The notes under the pieces were generated by a model. It searched no databases. It was given only the letters and a program-made list of their open reading frames with translations, and had not been told where the DNA came from. A stretch of DNA of 64,000 bases from Pithys albifrons albifrons (taxonomy: Eukaryota > Chordata > Aves > Passeriformes > Thamnophilidae), in NCBI RefSeq assembly GCF_047495875.1, contig NC_092497.1, positions 8,578,688 to 8,642,687 on the forward strand, written 5' to 3'. The stretch's first letter is position 1; the number at the start of each line of letters is the position of its first letter. Positions 1 through 13,280 of this stretch are shown one piece after another. Made by a program: the position numbers and the translations under genes.

Positions 1-1478
1 GATCTAGACCAAACAACCCTCATTCTTTGACATGGGTCATGTTCCTCACCCTCCAGTCACTTCTGTTGTATTCCTCTGAACTCTTTCCCACTGGGACATA
101 GCTGTCCTCAAGGGCAGTGCCCAGAGTTGGCCATATTACTGCCATGTAGGCACACTAACAGGTTGTTTGAACTACTTCATGTTTCCTACATCCTAGGAAT
201 GTTTAAATTTTTCTTTATTTTTTTGCAATACCACGACTTTTCTTGTGGGCAGTTGATAACTGCAACACCTGCAAAGCCCTTTCTGTGCAGATGCAATCTG
301 CCTCCTTGTCTGGCTCTTCTCTGTTGGTACAGAGCTCTATTTCTGTACCTGTGCCATCCTCCCTGAAATATATTCCTTCTTTCTGGTCAGAGCTAACAGA
401 GGCAAAGAGCTGACAGGGCTGGGCACATATGTGGTCTGTAACACTGGGAAGTGGAACTCCATAATGCCAACTGTAAGAAGACAACATTTAAATTATTCAA
501 AACTTTGGTTAGTCCGGCCCTCTGCAGAGAGACCAGTGATCAGCTACATTGTTTGGGTTTTTTTATTAAATTTCTGCTCCCAAGTGGGAACTTCTCCCAG
601 GGATCCCCTGGTTCCTTGTGGATGGTCTGCAAGATGCAGCCCAAACAGTGCATGTATCACACCAACCTGGACAAGGAAGGGTGTGTTCGCAATGCCAGCA
701 CCATGCAGGTCCAGCTATTGTGGGGGAACAGGAAGTTCAGGCAGGGATTCCCAGAAGAAAAAGCAGAAAGTGTGGCTTTCTTAACTCCAGAGCTGTCCCC
801 AGCACAGCCTGCCTTGTTGCAAAACCTCATCTTAATGCAAGACACAGTTTTGCATTATGTTTCACTGGAACCTGTGAGGTCCCAGTGAGGTGGAGCTTTA
901 ACATCTGTGTGGGGCTTTGTGCCTCAGCTGCTTGACAGGTGAGGTGGATAAGACAAGTGATGGCATCTCTCAAGAACTGTGACCAGGAAACCCACCAGAG
1001 TTATCCTGGCATTTCATATGCACTTCAGCCAAAGCTGAAATTCAATGCAAAATTAGCAGCAAGGAACAGGGGGATGGATGAAAGGGAAGACACATGAATT
1101 TTCTACAATTTTCACCCTTTTTTATAAAAATAATTAAATCTGGAGAGTTTTGACTGAACATCTTTACTATGAAATGCTCTGACCAGAGTTTTCTGGGGTG
1201 TTTCATGGTCCCTACAGACCGTGCTCCCCAGTGAGACCAGGACACTCCACATCCTGCACAGGTGGTAAGGACAAGCTAATGCCCATCTCATTAAATTGCC
1301 CTCTTTTATTTCTCTTCATGCTGAGGAATATTTTAACTGGCATCAAGGTTCTCAGCTAGTTCAGGTCACAGATTAAGACAGAGCTAGTGTCCATCAGATT
1401 TTCAGTTTATCTTCTTTGCTTTGTATCAGGATCTCCAAATCACTAGAATCTCCCTTACTAATTAGACCTCAGCTGACA
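1..1478. other. intergenic, no gene recognised
   Basis: No recognisable coding domain, RNA gene or repeat was seen. The open frames here are short, overlap on both strands and resemble no family known to me. Confidence 0.5.
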
Positions 1479-1890
1479 GGCTGAGACAGTTGGGGCTGTT
1501 CAGCCTGAACAAGAGAAGGCTCCAGATAGATCTTATAGCACCTTCCAGTGCTTAGAAGAGGTTCAAGAGAGCTGGAGAGGGATTTTTTGGAAGGGCATGG
1601 AGAGACAGGAGAAGGCAGGAGAGATAGGACAAGGAGGAATGGGTTAAACTGACAGGTGGCAGGTTTAGAGTAGACATATAGAAAAAATTCTGTACTGTGA
1701 GGGTAGTGAAGCACCAGCAAAGGTTGCCCAGAGACATGGTTACCCCATCTCTAGAAGTGGCCAAGGCCAGGCTTGGACTTTTGAGCAATCTGGTCTAGTG
1801 CAAGGTGTCCCTGCCCATGGCAAGGGGTTTGGAACACAATAATCTCTAAGGTCCCTCCTGACACAAACCATTCCATAATTTTATGATAGA
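1479..1890 (+). mobile_element. CR1 LINE 3' fragment
   Basis: This is a 5'-truncated copy of the avian CR1 non-LTR retrotransposon in plus orientation. It begins in the end of ORF2 (the DNA for the 'GLFSLNKRRL'-like tail) and runs through the characteristic 3' part: 'gcccagagacatggtt', 'caatctggtctagtgcaaggtgtccctgccc', and 'aaggtccctcctgacacaaaccattccata'. The usual terminal ATTCTATG octamers are only poorly preserved at the end (about 1870-1890). Many substitutions relative to the remembered consensus and several lost codons show it is old and inactive. The 5' limit is approximate. Confidence 0.9.
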
Positions 1891-4800
1891 GGAGTGAGTG
1901 CTTTATCACCCAAAAGCTCTACAGCTTTCCCTGCCGTAGTTTATCTTGGAAGACATTGTTCACACACCTGACAGTCCGTTCACCTCACAACTCCCACACA
2001 GCCAGCTATCAGGTTCTCTTGCCATTGTGAAATACTTGTCATTTAAAGGTATACAAAAGAATGTAAAATCCTCAGTTTTTCCACATGCACAGCTTCTGTA
2101 GAATGAAAGAGCATTGCAAGGGACCTGGGGCTCAGTGAGATGGACTGGGTAGTCCCCTGTACCAGGCTGTGCAAACCATGACATGCTACAGCCATGCTTG
2201 TAGCACATCCCCAGCACTCTCAGCAAGAAGAACATGACTCCCCCCTTAAAAGGATGGGAGGAAGGCTGGAAAGGACTAGTGGGAGTATCTGTGAGACTCC
2301 AGGATGCTTTATCAACCCATTTGATCACTCTTTGGGACAACTCACATGCTGGGCACAGAATGAGCCATCAGCAGTGCTTCTGAGCCAGAGCAAGAGGGCC
2401 CCATACATATTTTTCTTTCATTTGGCATCTGCAGTGGCTTTTTCCAGCCCATTAGCTCCTCTGTCACAGCCTGGGTGTGGATGCTTCCACTTCTGGGGCA
2501 CAGATGAGGCTCCATTGATGGATTAACCACCTCAATGGGCAACCTGAATGGCAGGCACGATTTGTGACCTCAGGCTGCAGCTGCCAGGAGGGATTGGATT
2601 TTAATCTCATGCCACATGGGTCACATCCTCATCTCACAGACTGAATCACATCCTCACCTCACATTCCTGACCTACCTTTCACCATGATCCAGCCCTCTTG
2701 GAGAGGAAATGGTGAGGGGGAATTCAAGCACACCAGAGGCAGCAAAGGGGAAGCCATGCCTGAGAGTCCCTCTATAACTGGTGGAATGTGGGGGCAGCTG
2801 AACCCCCTTTAGACCTGGCCTGAAGAAGGACAAACTTAAGCCCTGGCTTATTTCTTTTTAAGGAGGTGGGAGAGACCTCTTTGGAGATGGGCATGAACCA
2901 AGAGCCATCAAACCACAGTTGCATGGATTTTCTTTCCTGGCCTTCTAATACTAAGCCTCCCAGAAACAGCAGGTCCATCCCTTCACCTCCACTTGGCTTT
3001 CCCCCATATAACAGGAATCAAGTCTGGTCCTTGATGCGGTGAGTGCCCTGCAAATAAATTACATAAGAAACCTCTGATTATGTAAAGTGCATTGCACAAT
3101 GCATTATATAAAGATCAGGTCACGGCCTAATCAACCAGCACTCAGCTCCTTCACATCAAGAAAAATTAATCCAAGGAGCAGCAAAGAAGGGGAAGAAAGA
3201 GGAGGATGCTCTCCCCCTCTTAGGGAGGCGTGTGGCATGCACGTGGCACACGTGCCCACTAATTGCACCTCCATCCCCGAGCCAGCCCAAGAGGAGCAGC
3301 TTCCAGCCAAACCCTACCTTTTGTCTCAAAGCCCACCTGCAGGGTACCTGGACATGGAGGAGAGTGATGCATCCTGGATAAGACAGACCTATAATCACTA
3401 GCACCTCACCAATAACCTTGTCTGTCTCTAATGGGGTTGCCTAAAGGCAGGGGGTGTCCATCCACAACTGTAACACAACTTGGAGGGGAGAAATGAGAAA
3501 ATTCTCATTAATGCATTGCTCAGAAAGCCCTGGTTTTCTTTTCTGACACTTCTTCCTTTGAAATCGTCAGGAAAAGCCAAGGAGAATGTTTGAATGCTGA
3601 CAGTGATAGAGGAAGTTTCACACTGGAAGATGGAAACCAAAACAAAGTGGAAATTCTGTGCTGAATCTGGTGCTGGAGGTATCCCCAAGATATGCAACAG
3701 AAGAAAAAGTCCCACTGCACCCTAATATTCAGATTTTTCCAGAAAAAGGATTTAGGTTTCACAGATTTTAAAGCCCAAAAATACCACTAAATTAGACTCA
3801 ACATTTCCAATAAATCCACCAGGGGGATGATAGGTGGGACCTGCTGCTTCTCTTGGAAAACTTTGCTCTCAGAGATGCCGGAGGCTACATGTGGTTTTAG
3901 TACAACCCTTTCAATCAGCTTCAACAGGTCTGGGGCAGGATTTTGAGCTTGCATGCACTTCAGGGCAGGAAAGATTTGCAAAAGTTTCCACCATGCCTAA
4001 GAGAGTCAGATTGAATCAGCAGGAGTGTCAGTGAAATTAATTTGTTACTACCGCTGGTTTCAGTGATAATAGTGTAGGAAAAGCAATAAATCTACAGGGG
4101 ATATACACTGAAAATAAACAGTGAGGTTCCAGCTGTGCTTTGAAGTACCATGGAATGGCCCAGAGGCAAAGAAGTGCTGGGTACTGCTTGGTCCAATGTG
4201 CCAGATCTACAGAGAAGTTTGTCATATCAGCTGGGAGACTGGAAGTTGCAAGGAGAGGAGAAAAGCCTGCTCTGAGAGTTTATTTTGCGGCTGGGTTGTT
4301 ACACCTCTCTGGCACTTCCCAACACAGCTGGCAGCAGATTTTGGGGAGGGGGAGTGAAGGCGGAAACCACCAAACCAGAAACCTTGTCCTGTGCAATAAA
4401 ATCAAAGGGGAAACCGTGACTGGTGAGCAGAGAGCCACAACACTATTCCATGCCTGGAGAGGGAGTTGCCACTGTGTCTTCTGCAGAAATGAAGGGAGCA
4501 AGGACAGGTTACCACAGGCACAACAGGACATGCAGGTGTGCACAGGGAGACCAGGAAGACAGCTTTCCTCCTCAGGTGATGGGAATGGGGAGGAGAACTC
4601 AGAAAACCCTTCTTGCAGCCAAGGTTTCCATGGGTCAGGTCAAACAGGTCCTCAGGAGTGAAGGCACTGAGGACAGATTGATGTGCTGAAGCCTAAATGT
4701 GGCATCAGGAGAAATTCATACACTTGGAGCCTGCCTGCACCCAGTGGTCTCAGCAATAACAATGGGTGTGGGTTGGGAAGCAGAAGAGAGGGAGTTTCTT

Positions 4801-5229
4801 CCAGCTACTCCTTCTACCCAACCTCCTTTTCTTCCAAAAATGATGTTATCTAGGGGTTGTTCAGTACACACAGGCTTTTCTGTGCCAAAGTTATTTGGCT
4901 GAATCACTAGATGGAAAGAAAATCCCCACTACCAAGGAGACAATGCTGTAACACAGGAGAGAGAGGGCTCTTACACAAGGCACTGGGCTCCTGATGGTCG
5001 CTGGCCCCATGCCTGGACAAAACCTGTGGGCTTTAGTACTCCAAGCAAAATTCCCTGGGCAGGCATGAGATGCCAACACCTGGACACTCAGGCTGGTTTC
5101 ACCTCCTGTTTTTCTGGTCAGAAAACTGGTTGTGCAGCATGACCAGGGAATCCTGGCCTCAGAGATGCCTGCACCAAATCCTGCCTTTGTGAGAAATAGC
5201 ATTGAACAGGTGCTTCCATCAGGCTTTCT
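1891..5229. other. intergenic, no gene recognised
   Basis: Nothing assignable was seen. Frames up to 173 codons exist (for example 4140-4661 on plus) but lack domain signatures, show no splice-linked continuation and overlap frames on the other strand. Confidence 0.45.
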
Positions 5230-5600
5230 CCAATGATGCCGTGAGAGACCCCAACAAAGCAGGACTCTGAGCCAAGTTAGTGTAGGATAAGATAAAAAGG
5301 GAAAGTCCTTTAATATCAGGCCAACAGCCCAAAGGAATACATGATGACATGCACGTGCAGCTCCTGAACACCAGTTTCTATGGTTTTTATAATAATGTCC
5401 ATCCAATCATTATTTCACACATCTCTTGGTCCAGCCCTGGTCCCACCCCTGTTCCACCCTCTCAGGATCTGAGTCTGGGTTCGGTGAGATCTCCTCTCCT
5501 CTTCCTCAGACTCCTGGAGTTCTTCCAGTGTTCTGATTTCTCGGTCAATCTGCCCTGTGTTTATGTCTCATTCTGCAGGCCTTTCTGATAGTCGTCAGCT
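5230..5600 (-). mobile_element. possible LTR remnant
   Basis: Read on the minus strand, this stretch has the layout of an LTR promoter and poly(A) region: a TATAAAAA box at 5385-5392, then about 70 bases later ATTAAA at 5310-5315. That spacing would fit a short R region. No matching partner LTR, clean TG...CA ends or target-site duplication was found. The call rests on layout only, and the limits are guesses. Confidence 0.28.
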
Positions 5601-8600
5601 CTTTACCTTGAAGAGAGTCTAAACAAGACTAACAAAATTTGAGCTACTGATATGGCAGAGGTTGGGACGTATAAACATTGAACTTAAGCTGCTAGAAATA
5701 TTAGCACACTAAATCTACATTTTACTACAGTTACAAGTTCTTCTAAAATCTATTAAAAAAGAATAATCAAAAAATCAAAAACCGCTTAGGCATCACCAAA
5801 AAGACTGATGTGGCACCCACACCTCTGTCTCACAAAAACACCATATTCAGAAGATCTCAAATAACCCCCAGCACAAACAGACTTTGCCCTGTGCAAGTGG
5901 AGATAATCACAGGGTCATATTATTCTTAGTCAGATCAGGCTTTGAAACTCATACTAACACAAACCTCCCATCAAAGCCAAGCAAAAGACAACAGAGTTTG
6001 AAAAAAAGGTCTCATAGTGGGTCCTGACAAGTCTTAGTGACAGTCAGGCAATCCAGAATCATGTACAATACACAGGCTGATGGCTCACAGGGATTTTTGC
6101 CACTGTGGGTTGCAGCACAAGATTCCTCAGATGGAAAGGGGAGGTGAGACCTTCCAGCCGTAGAGGAACTCTCCACAGGCCATGAAGAATCAATGCAGAT
6201 GAGCACAGGAAATTCCTGGGTCAGGGAACACAGAAGGATGAATATGTTTTTCACCAAAGAACGAGGCTCTGAGAAGAACTCTCGGCATCAATCCATTCAC
6301 CAAAGCGAAGCCAAAGAAAATACTAATGGCTCATTCTTGACCAAGCAACAGCAGTGTTGGTACAACATAAGTGGTGCACAAGAAGGGTTTCTGGTAGGGC
6401 ACTGACCCAGCAGTCCATCTCCCAGGGCTTTGTCAAGACTCAGATACAATGCGGGGGAGTCAGCGCAGACCTCCTTCAGATAGTGCTCTTAACCTGAGGG
6501 TCATGGGAGTCCACACTCAAAACCCTTCTCTCCCTGAAAATATCAGACACAAAACTGAAGTGATCAGCACTTTTGCTGTCAACCACAGAGTCTCACAGGT
6601 GAGATATCCACATCTCTCCTTTGGAAAGCTTTCCCACTTTGCACAAAATAATCGGAAATAAAACATGCAAGTCACCTCCATCAGAAAGGTCATGGCAGAG
6701 GGCCTTCAGCAGGATTGCTGGTGAGAGCCCTTCACGTCTGTGCTCTCTCAGCTCTACTTGATCTTACATGAGACACTTGGGTTCAGGTCTCTGTAGATGG
6801 GGAAGGAGCCAGAGCCGGCTCTCCTGCAACCACAGGATGGGATAGAGAGGTAAAAAGGTAAAAAAAGGAAGTTAGCCAGAGAAGGAAAGGAAGCTAGTGG
6901 TAGGAGGGGTCAGACCAGGACTACATACATTGCCACAAAATTTAGGACTTGTTCAGGGTCTGATCTACATGCACAAGGTCAAAGACAGCATAAATTGTGA
7001 TGGAAATTGTCCACACCATGTGAAAGGAGGAATCTCAAGTGATTTGCACCAAGCAAGAACTTGTCTGCCTCATCCAACTCAGCTGATAGACCTCTGATTT
7101 TAGTGCCACTCCTGCTGATCAGAAACTCTGTCTCATAGGGGATTCATTGCTCGGTGGACACTCTTTGCAAAAAAGGTTGCATGTCTGGTTTTGACCAGAG
7201 CAGAAGCAGCAGTGTTCACCCAGAACTTAGGTGAGGAGTGTTGCTGATCCAGCCTGGTGATCCAGCCTGTGTGAGTATCTCAATGGCTTGAGGAAGGGAA
7301 AGCTTTCCGTGCACCAACATTCCTTGCTGCTTTCCTGCTAAGGCATGAGAGAAGCACCATCATGGTGCTCAAGGCAAGGGGAAGTAGGTTCTCAGGCAGC
7401 TCAGCAAGCGGGTCTTGTCCTTGTCAAATTTTTCAACCTTTTATCTTTTTAAAACTGTTGCTCATCTGCTGTTAGAGATTTGGGACACCACTTGCTGCCC
7501 AGGCACTGCCTGATCTTTCTCTCTACAGCCTCTTAGGTCAAAGGTAGTGAAGTGATCCAAGACAAGAGAAACTGAGATCTTGGAGGCATGGACACAGTAC
7601 AGACCATGGAGGTAACATGGGAGCACTCACCTTCCTGTCCTTGGGTCACCCAGGCACTCCTTGCACCTCAGCTGTTGTGTCCTCACCTCTCTCTGCTTGT
7701 GGAGTTTGCCTCCGTCTTATGCTGAGATCAATGATAAAAGCAGGGAATAAATAAATACAGTAAACTGAGAAAGATCAGCTCATCAGGCCAAGTGCAAACA
7801 CTACCGAGTCATCCAGAAAGCGTCTTGTAAAGTGCAAGCAGGAACTGATAGAGATCCTCTACCAAGGGCTGAGCTTACTCATAACTGATGGATTCCCTCG
7901 GCCAAAACTACCTCCTGTGTATCTGAGTGTGAGCACTGCTATCTGCTGCTGCATCGTGCACAGTTCAGATCCCTCCTGGGCTGAGGGCAAGTCTCAAATT
8001 GGAGAGAATGAAAGCACCAACAAGAGCAGATCTGTTTTCTTCATTAACCCATCATGTCAGGGGACATTTCAGGATGAAAGTGGGGGAAGAAAGTTTTGTC
8101 TTGCCACATTCTTGCATATGGAAGGGAATAGCTGAATCCCTGTGACAAGCTCTGCCTAGCAGAGCAAGCCCAGCTGCAGGACCAGCCTGTGGATCTCATG
8201 CTACAGCCGACGTAAACATCATCTTGGGAGCAACTCTTGGGATTCACAACACAAAAGAGCTCAGTGTCTGGCAACAACAACTACAACAGTGGAAAAAAAG
8301 CCTCACGAAGGAGACTGGGGCTCTCAAGGCACTGTGACACAATTAGTCTCACCAACTCTTTTCCTTACCTTGGGGGAGTTGTACCACAGGAAGCCATGAG
8401 GATCCCCTCACTTGAAGTGCTCTGATGGGGAGGACTCATACCTCAACTGCACTGCACAGGGCACTGATGCAGGAAAAGATGTCTTAGGATCACTGAAGGG
8501 GAGGCAGTGAGGCAAGACAGCAGTAGGTGAAGCAACAATGTGGGCAGCAAAAGACACCAGCAGGAAAACCTGCTCTCATGCCAGATTCTTTCATCCAGGT

Positions 8601-8747
8601 CAGGACACAACATTGTATCTCATTCCTGGCATTTCTGCTGCTGTCCTCTGTACAGCAAACTCTGACACCTAGAGATCTGCAAGGCAGATAGACTGTATGC
8701 ACCAAAGCTGACTATGAGCATCACCTGAGCCAAAGAGCTCTACAGCC
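5601..8747. other. intergenic, no gene recognised
   Basis: No coding domain or repeat family was recognised. The 5' part (about 5600-6000) is AT-rich. There are only short open frames, all below 90 codons. Confidence 0.45.
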
Positions 8748-9520
8748 TGTACTGGGTTTGCATAGCCAGGTTTTGGTAGCAGGTGGGGTACGGGGGAACT
8801 TCTGTGAGAAGTTGTTGGAAGCTTCCCCCAGGTCTGGGAGAGCCAATGTCAGCCAACTCCAGGACAGATCAACCACTGGCTAACGCTGAGCCCATCAGGA
8901 ATTATAGTAACATCTTTCTAATAACATAAAGAAGGGGAAAAAGGTATTTGTAGATTAAAATTCCCTTAGAGAAGGGAACAAAGGTATTTCTAGATGAAAA
9001 TTGCAGACATAGAAGAGAGTAATGAGAAAATGTGAGAGGAATAATTCTGCAGACACCAAAGTCAGTAGAGGAGGACCAGGAGGTGCTCTAGGTGCCAAAG
9101 CTAAGGTTCCCCTGTGCCCATGGTGCAGCCCATGGTGGTGCAGCTGTGCCCCTGCAGCCCATAGAGGTCCATGGGAGAGCAGAGATCCACCTGCAGCCCA
9201 TGGAGGATCCCATGCCAGAGCAGGTGGATGCCCAAAGGAGGCTGTGACCCTGTGAGAGGCCCATGCTGGAGCAGGGTCCTGTCAGGGACCTGCTGACCCA
9301 TGGAGAGAGGAGCCCACACAAGAGCAGATTTTCCTGGTAGGATCTGTGGCCCGAGGGGGGACTCACGTTGGAGCAGCCGGTGCCTGAAGGACTGCATCCC
9401 ATGGAAGAGTGACCCACAATGGAGCAGTTCATGGAGAATTGGTGTCCATGGGATGGACTCAAGCTGGAGAAGTTCATGGAGGAACTCTCCAGGCAAATCC
9501 CCCTGCAGAGCCAGGACCAA
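8748..9520 (+). mobile_element. avian ERV LTR, 3'-truncated
   Basis: The sequence opens with TGTACTGGGTTTGCATAGCC and continues with 'gaagcttcccccaggtctggga', a pattern I recognise as the start of a common passerine endogenous-retrovirus LTR. From about 9105 it passes into the family's hallmark series of imperfect repeats built on 'cccatggag' and 'ctggagcagg'. The usual 3' half (poly(A) region and CA end) is not found; a weak resemblance resumes near 9598 ('gatgaactgctcacagta'). Orientation follows from the TG start. No internal retroviral region is attached, so this is a solo or broken LTR. Confidence 0.75.
9105..9500 (+). repeat. imperfect tandem repeats inside the LTR
   Basis: About nine degenerate units of roughly 35-50 bases follow one another, each carrying a 'cccatgga' block and an 'agagcag' or 'tggagcag' block, as at 9157-9205, 9253-9275, 9370-9380, 9418-9430 and 9466-9480. 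Repeats of this kind belong to this LTR family. They also explain the long overlapping open frames on both strands here, because the unit lacks stop codons in several frames. Confidence 0.7.
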
Positions 9521-12500
9521 ACCTGTGGATAGAGAGCACAAGCAGCATCTGTCTGTCTACTGGAGATCACCCTTTGAACATTTTACTGCTTAAATCCCAT
9601 GATGAACTGCTCACAGTACTGCCACACTCCCACTAGAAAGACTAAACACATATCTGCTTTATGCTGCCGCAGAGAAAGTACCACGAGATTTCACTTGCTC
9701 TGCCTTTCCCCCTGTGTCCCAGGAGATGTAACCTGACACAGAAGCAGCATTCAGGGTGACAGTGCCTGTGGGACCCACCGGGCTCAGGAGTTCAGCTAAG
9801 GCCTCCCTGCTCCCAACCCAGGACCAGACGGTGGTCACCCAGCCCTTTGGAAGGCTGATGGGAAGTCAGATGCTGCCCCTCAGCCTTCCCAGCTGGTTTA
9901 CCACCCAAGCAGACATGCAATCTCAAGTAACAAACTGAACAGGTACAGCTTGTGCAGGTGTTTTCCTCTGAGTGTTTTGCAGACATTTTTGGTGTAACAT
10001 GGATTCAGGCTGTCCTAGTGGGCAGTGCAAGGATAACCCAAACCCCAAGGGTTTCACTGGAGATGGATACACTGTAGAAGACAGCATGGAGGCAGCTTGG
10101 GCAAAGCAGAGGGCAGTGCAAGCTCTATGCTTCTTTCCGCGCTACATCCATGTCCATCAGCCCCCCAGGTGAAGTATTTTTGTTGGCAATGCACATAGCC
10201 TGGATTCATGTCTTCTTGACAATTTGGTGTGGGTGACCCTAAAAGAGTCCTCAGCTCATCTGGCACCAGCAGGTTGCAACACTCCTGCTGTGCATGCCAA
10301 GCTCCTCTTTGGAGATGCTCAAAACCCAGCAGTTCAGGGACAAGGAAAACAGATTTCTCCTCTCAGGATCCCCAGATGGCTGCTGTGGTAGTGAATTCAG
10401 CTTTTCTGTCTCCAGAAACTCCCATTGAAGTCTGTGTTGAGCTTTTTTCTAGGAGATCAACACCTTCCCAAGGGCTGCGGAACATGCGCTGGCACAGTAC
10501 GGTCTGCCCTGATCCACAGCGAGACCCGTTTCCCCCAGGGGTGCTGGTACCAGCTAAAAATCTCAGCCCATGCAAGGTCTGCCAGTACACTTGGCCCAGC
10601 CAAAATCCCTGAAGAAAAGCTAATACTAACAAATAAAGGTTTGCTGGAAGTGTTGGCATGAGCCAGCAGGAAGTTGCTGAGCTTTCCACAGAAACCTACC
10701 AACAGCATTGTGGTTTCAGATGAAACTCAAGACAGCTGAGTCCTCTAGCCAGGTTTTGCCACTGGGTTTCAGTGCCACCCTCAGCTGCAGGAGCCAGCCA
10801 CCACTGCAGAATATGGAAAATGCACCACTTGGAAATTGGGCTGATGGCTGGGAGGATGGCCAGACCCCCAGCCCTTCAAGGCTGGAGCAATGGGCTGGCT
10901 CAGGAGGCAGAGGGGAGTTGGTCTGCCCTGTACCTGCAATAACAGGGCTTTCTGGGAGCCTGCAGGTCCTGGCTTTCATCTCACTCCTCATAAGGTGGCA
11001 GAGAGGCGGATTAGCCCTCTCCAGCTAACACCAGGGGCATAGCAGAGGCACACAGGGTGGCACCTGGCTTGCAAGCCACAAAGCACAGCTGGGACCTGAG
11101 TGGGCAGCCCACACAGCCCTCCACCACCAGCCTGACTTGCTGTAGTGCTCACTGGACCTCAAGGAGCTGACCACCTCCATCCCTGCCAGGAGCACTGCCA
11201 CTGGGCGCTGAAAGCCCGAAATATTCTCTAGCCTCTCTACATCTCATCCTGTGTCCACAGCTTGTGGATTCAGAGCTGCTTACCACTGAGCAAGCTGTTT
11301 TGTCCATCTCCCACCACCAGTGAAAAACTGCAGGCAGGCCACCCCATATTTCCAGGGGCAATAACTTTTAAGGGGAAATCCCTCCACTCACAGTGTGCTT
11401 CTGTCCTCACCACAGCAGGGATGGCAGCTTTGCAGCATCCTATTTCCATGGAGCTGCCTCACAGCTACACAGCGGAGGTGCAGGAGAGGCCGTGCAGAAG
11501 TGTGTTACAGGGTGATAGTTTGTCTTGCATCACCCCTGAGCACCAGCAATCCCACATTACTTGGAAGAAAACCCTCTTGGCTGCTTTCAGCGTTATTCTC
11601 CAGGCACGGCAGCAGGCATGTGGAAATATTTTCATGCTCAAGAACAAGCTGTCTATGAGATGCTGCACTGCTTTTCCCAGCCTGCAAAGCCCCGAGGCAG
11701 TGTCAGCTTACTGGAAGAGGAGGAAGTGTGGCTGGAGTCATGTCCCTGCTCCCAGCACTGCCAGTGACTTGTCCTATGGCTGTGGTTCCATTTTCTCAAC
11801 AAGCCACACAATGGCCAGTTGAGATAAAGGCAGCCATGTCCTCACACTGCCAGGCTGTGACTGTGAGGCATTTTTATACCACTTTACACATGCAGGTGGC
11901 AAGGATCGCAGCCTTACAGGGAAAGTGCCAGGTTTGCACCCCACCCTGCCTCCAGGAAGCTGGGGAAACAGCTGCTGCACTGTGAAAACAGTGTGAGCAC
12001 AACAGGGAGCACAGGTCTGGAAGAGACCTACACTTTTCCTCAGCATGTTGGCAGCATCAGTGACATAGTTCCATCTTGGGATGGATAACACATCACTAGG
12101 GAGAGCAGAGGATGCAAAATGCAATTTTAATGCTTTTGTTGAGGGCTGAGAAGAGGTCCATGTCCAGAAAAAGAGCAGGGGGAAGGGGCCTTACAAGCCC
12201 CTATTGCCACATATTGGCATGCCAACCATCATCCTGCCTTGGACAACAGGGACGCACTTTCCCTCTTTTCAGGGTCATTCCAAGACCCATGGCTGTGATG
12301 TACCACCTGTTCCCATTCCCAGACCCCACGCTCCCCCTGACACTCCCTCCCCAGGTGCTGCTCACGCCCTCCATGTCTCATCCTACCTGCCTCCAACCGT
12401 TGGTGCTCCAGGGCAGGGAAAGTATCTCATTGCCTCTTCTCAGTGGGCTGTGGCAAATTGCTGGTGCTAAACACATTGAAACTCCTGATGAAAAACATCA

Positions 12501-13129
12501 CTGTCATGGAGCAGGGGGTGTGAGCATTACTCACTCATGGAATTGCATTTGTCTGTGTCAAAAGGGGCCGGGGGCAGGAGCTGCAGGGACAGAGGCTGGG
12601 GAGGCCTCTGCCTCTGCTGCAGGTCAAGGGTGACAGCGCACAGGCCACCAGTTCCCCAGCTGCACGTTCCAGGGCATGTGGCTTTCCAACACCCCACAAT
12701 CCTCCAACTAGTACCCAGACACCCCCCAAAAAAGTAAAGAAAATGTGCAGGCATATCTATATAAATACAAGGTACAGGGCAGGTATAAGGGAAAGCAACA
12801 TGTTAATAACCATGCAAGGGAAGGACACAGAGGTCTGTTTTGAAGGGCACAGAGGAAAGGAAACACTCTTAGTATGAGACTGCCTTGAAAAGAAGGGAAG
12901 AGGTCCTGCTGCTGTGGCAACAGGGGTAGGGTTACCCTTCTGCAGCCCTAGGCTGGATTGGGAGGGAGCATGGGATTTGATTGCCAATTACTCCACCTGG
13001 CTGAGTGTTTACTGAAGATAATCCCCACTGACAAGACCTAACAGTGAGGGATGGCTCAGCCTTACCTGGTAGCAGTCCTGCCTTGTGAGCCCTTATCCCA
13101 TTGGATGGAGGAAGGCCATATCACCCACC
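9521..13129. other. intergenic, no gene recognised
   Basis: The stretch is moderately GC-rich and has several open frames (186 codons at 11262-11822 and 173 codons at 12112-12633, both plus). None shows a recognisable domain, and they overlap open frames on the minus strand, which argues for chance in stop-poor DNA. Confidence 0.4.
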
Positions 13130-13280
13130 CCCTCTGCTCTTCCTTCCAAGGAAAAGCCACCATTACCCCACCTGCTCTGCTCTTCCTTCCAAGGAAAGGC
13201 AACCATCACCCATCCCCTTTGCTCTTCCTTCCAAGGAAAGGCATCATCATCTGTCCTCTCTGCGCTTCCTTTCAAGGGTT
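13130..13280 (+). repeat. 42-bp minisatellite, four units
   Basis: The core 'gctcttccttccaaggaaa' starts at 13136, 13179 and 13221, and a diverged fourth copy ('gcgcttcctttcaaggg') starts at 13262. The spacings are 43, 42 and 41 bases. Between the cores lie variants of 'ggcaaccatcacccatcccct'. Because the unit is close to a multiple of three, open frames run through it on both strands; this is a property of the repeat and not evidence of a protein. Confidence 0.85.

Noticed and set aside
4891..5406. 171-codon minus frame
   Set aside because: No domain or relative is recognised; it runs across a possible LTR remnant and has no splice-linked continuation.
9088..9570. Overlapping 146- and 160-codon frames, glycine/serine and methionine rich
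   Set aside because: They are translations of the LTR's repeat ladder.
11262..12633. Plus-strand frames of 186 and 173 codons
   Set aside because: They overlap minus-strand open frames, lack any domain signature and show no consistent codon pattern.
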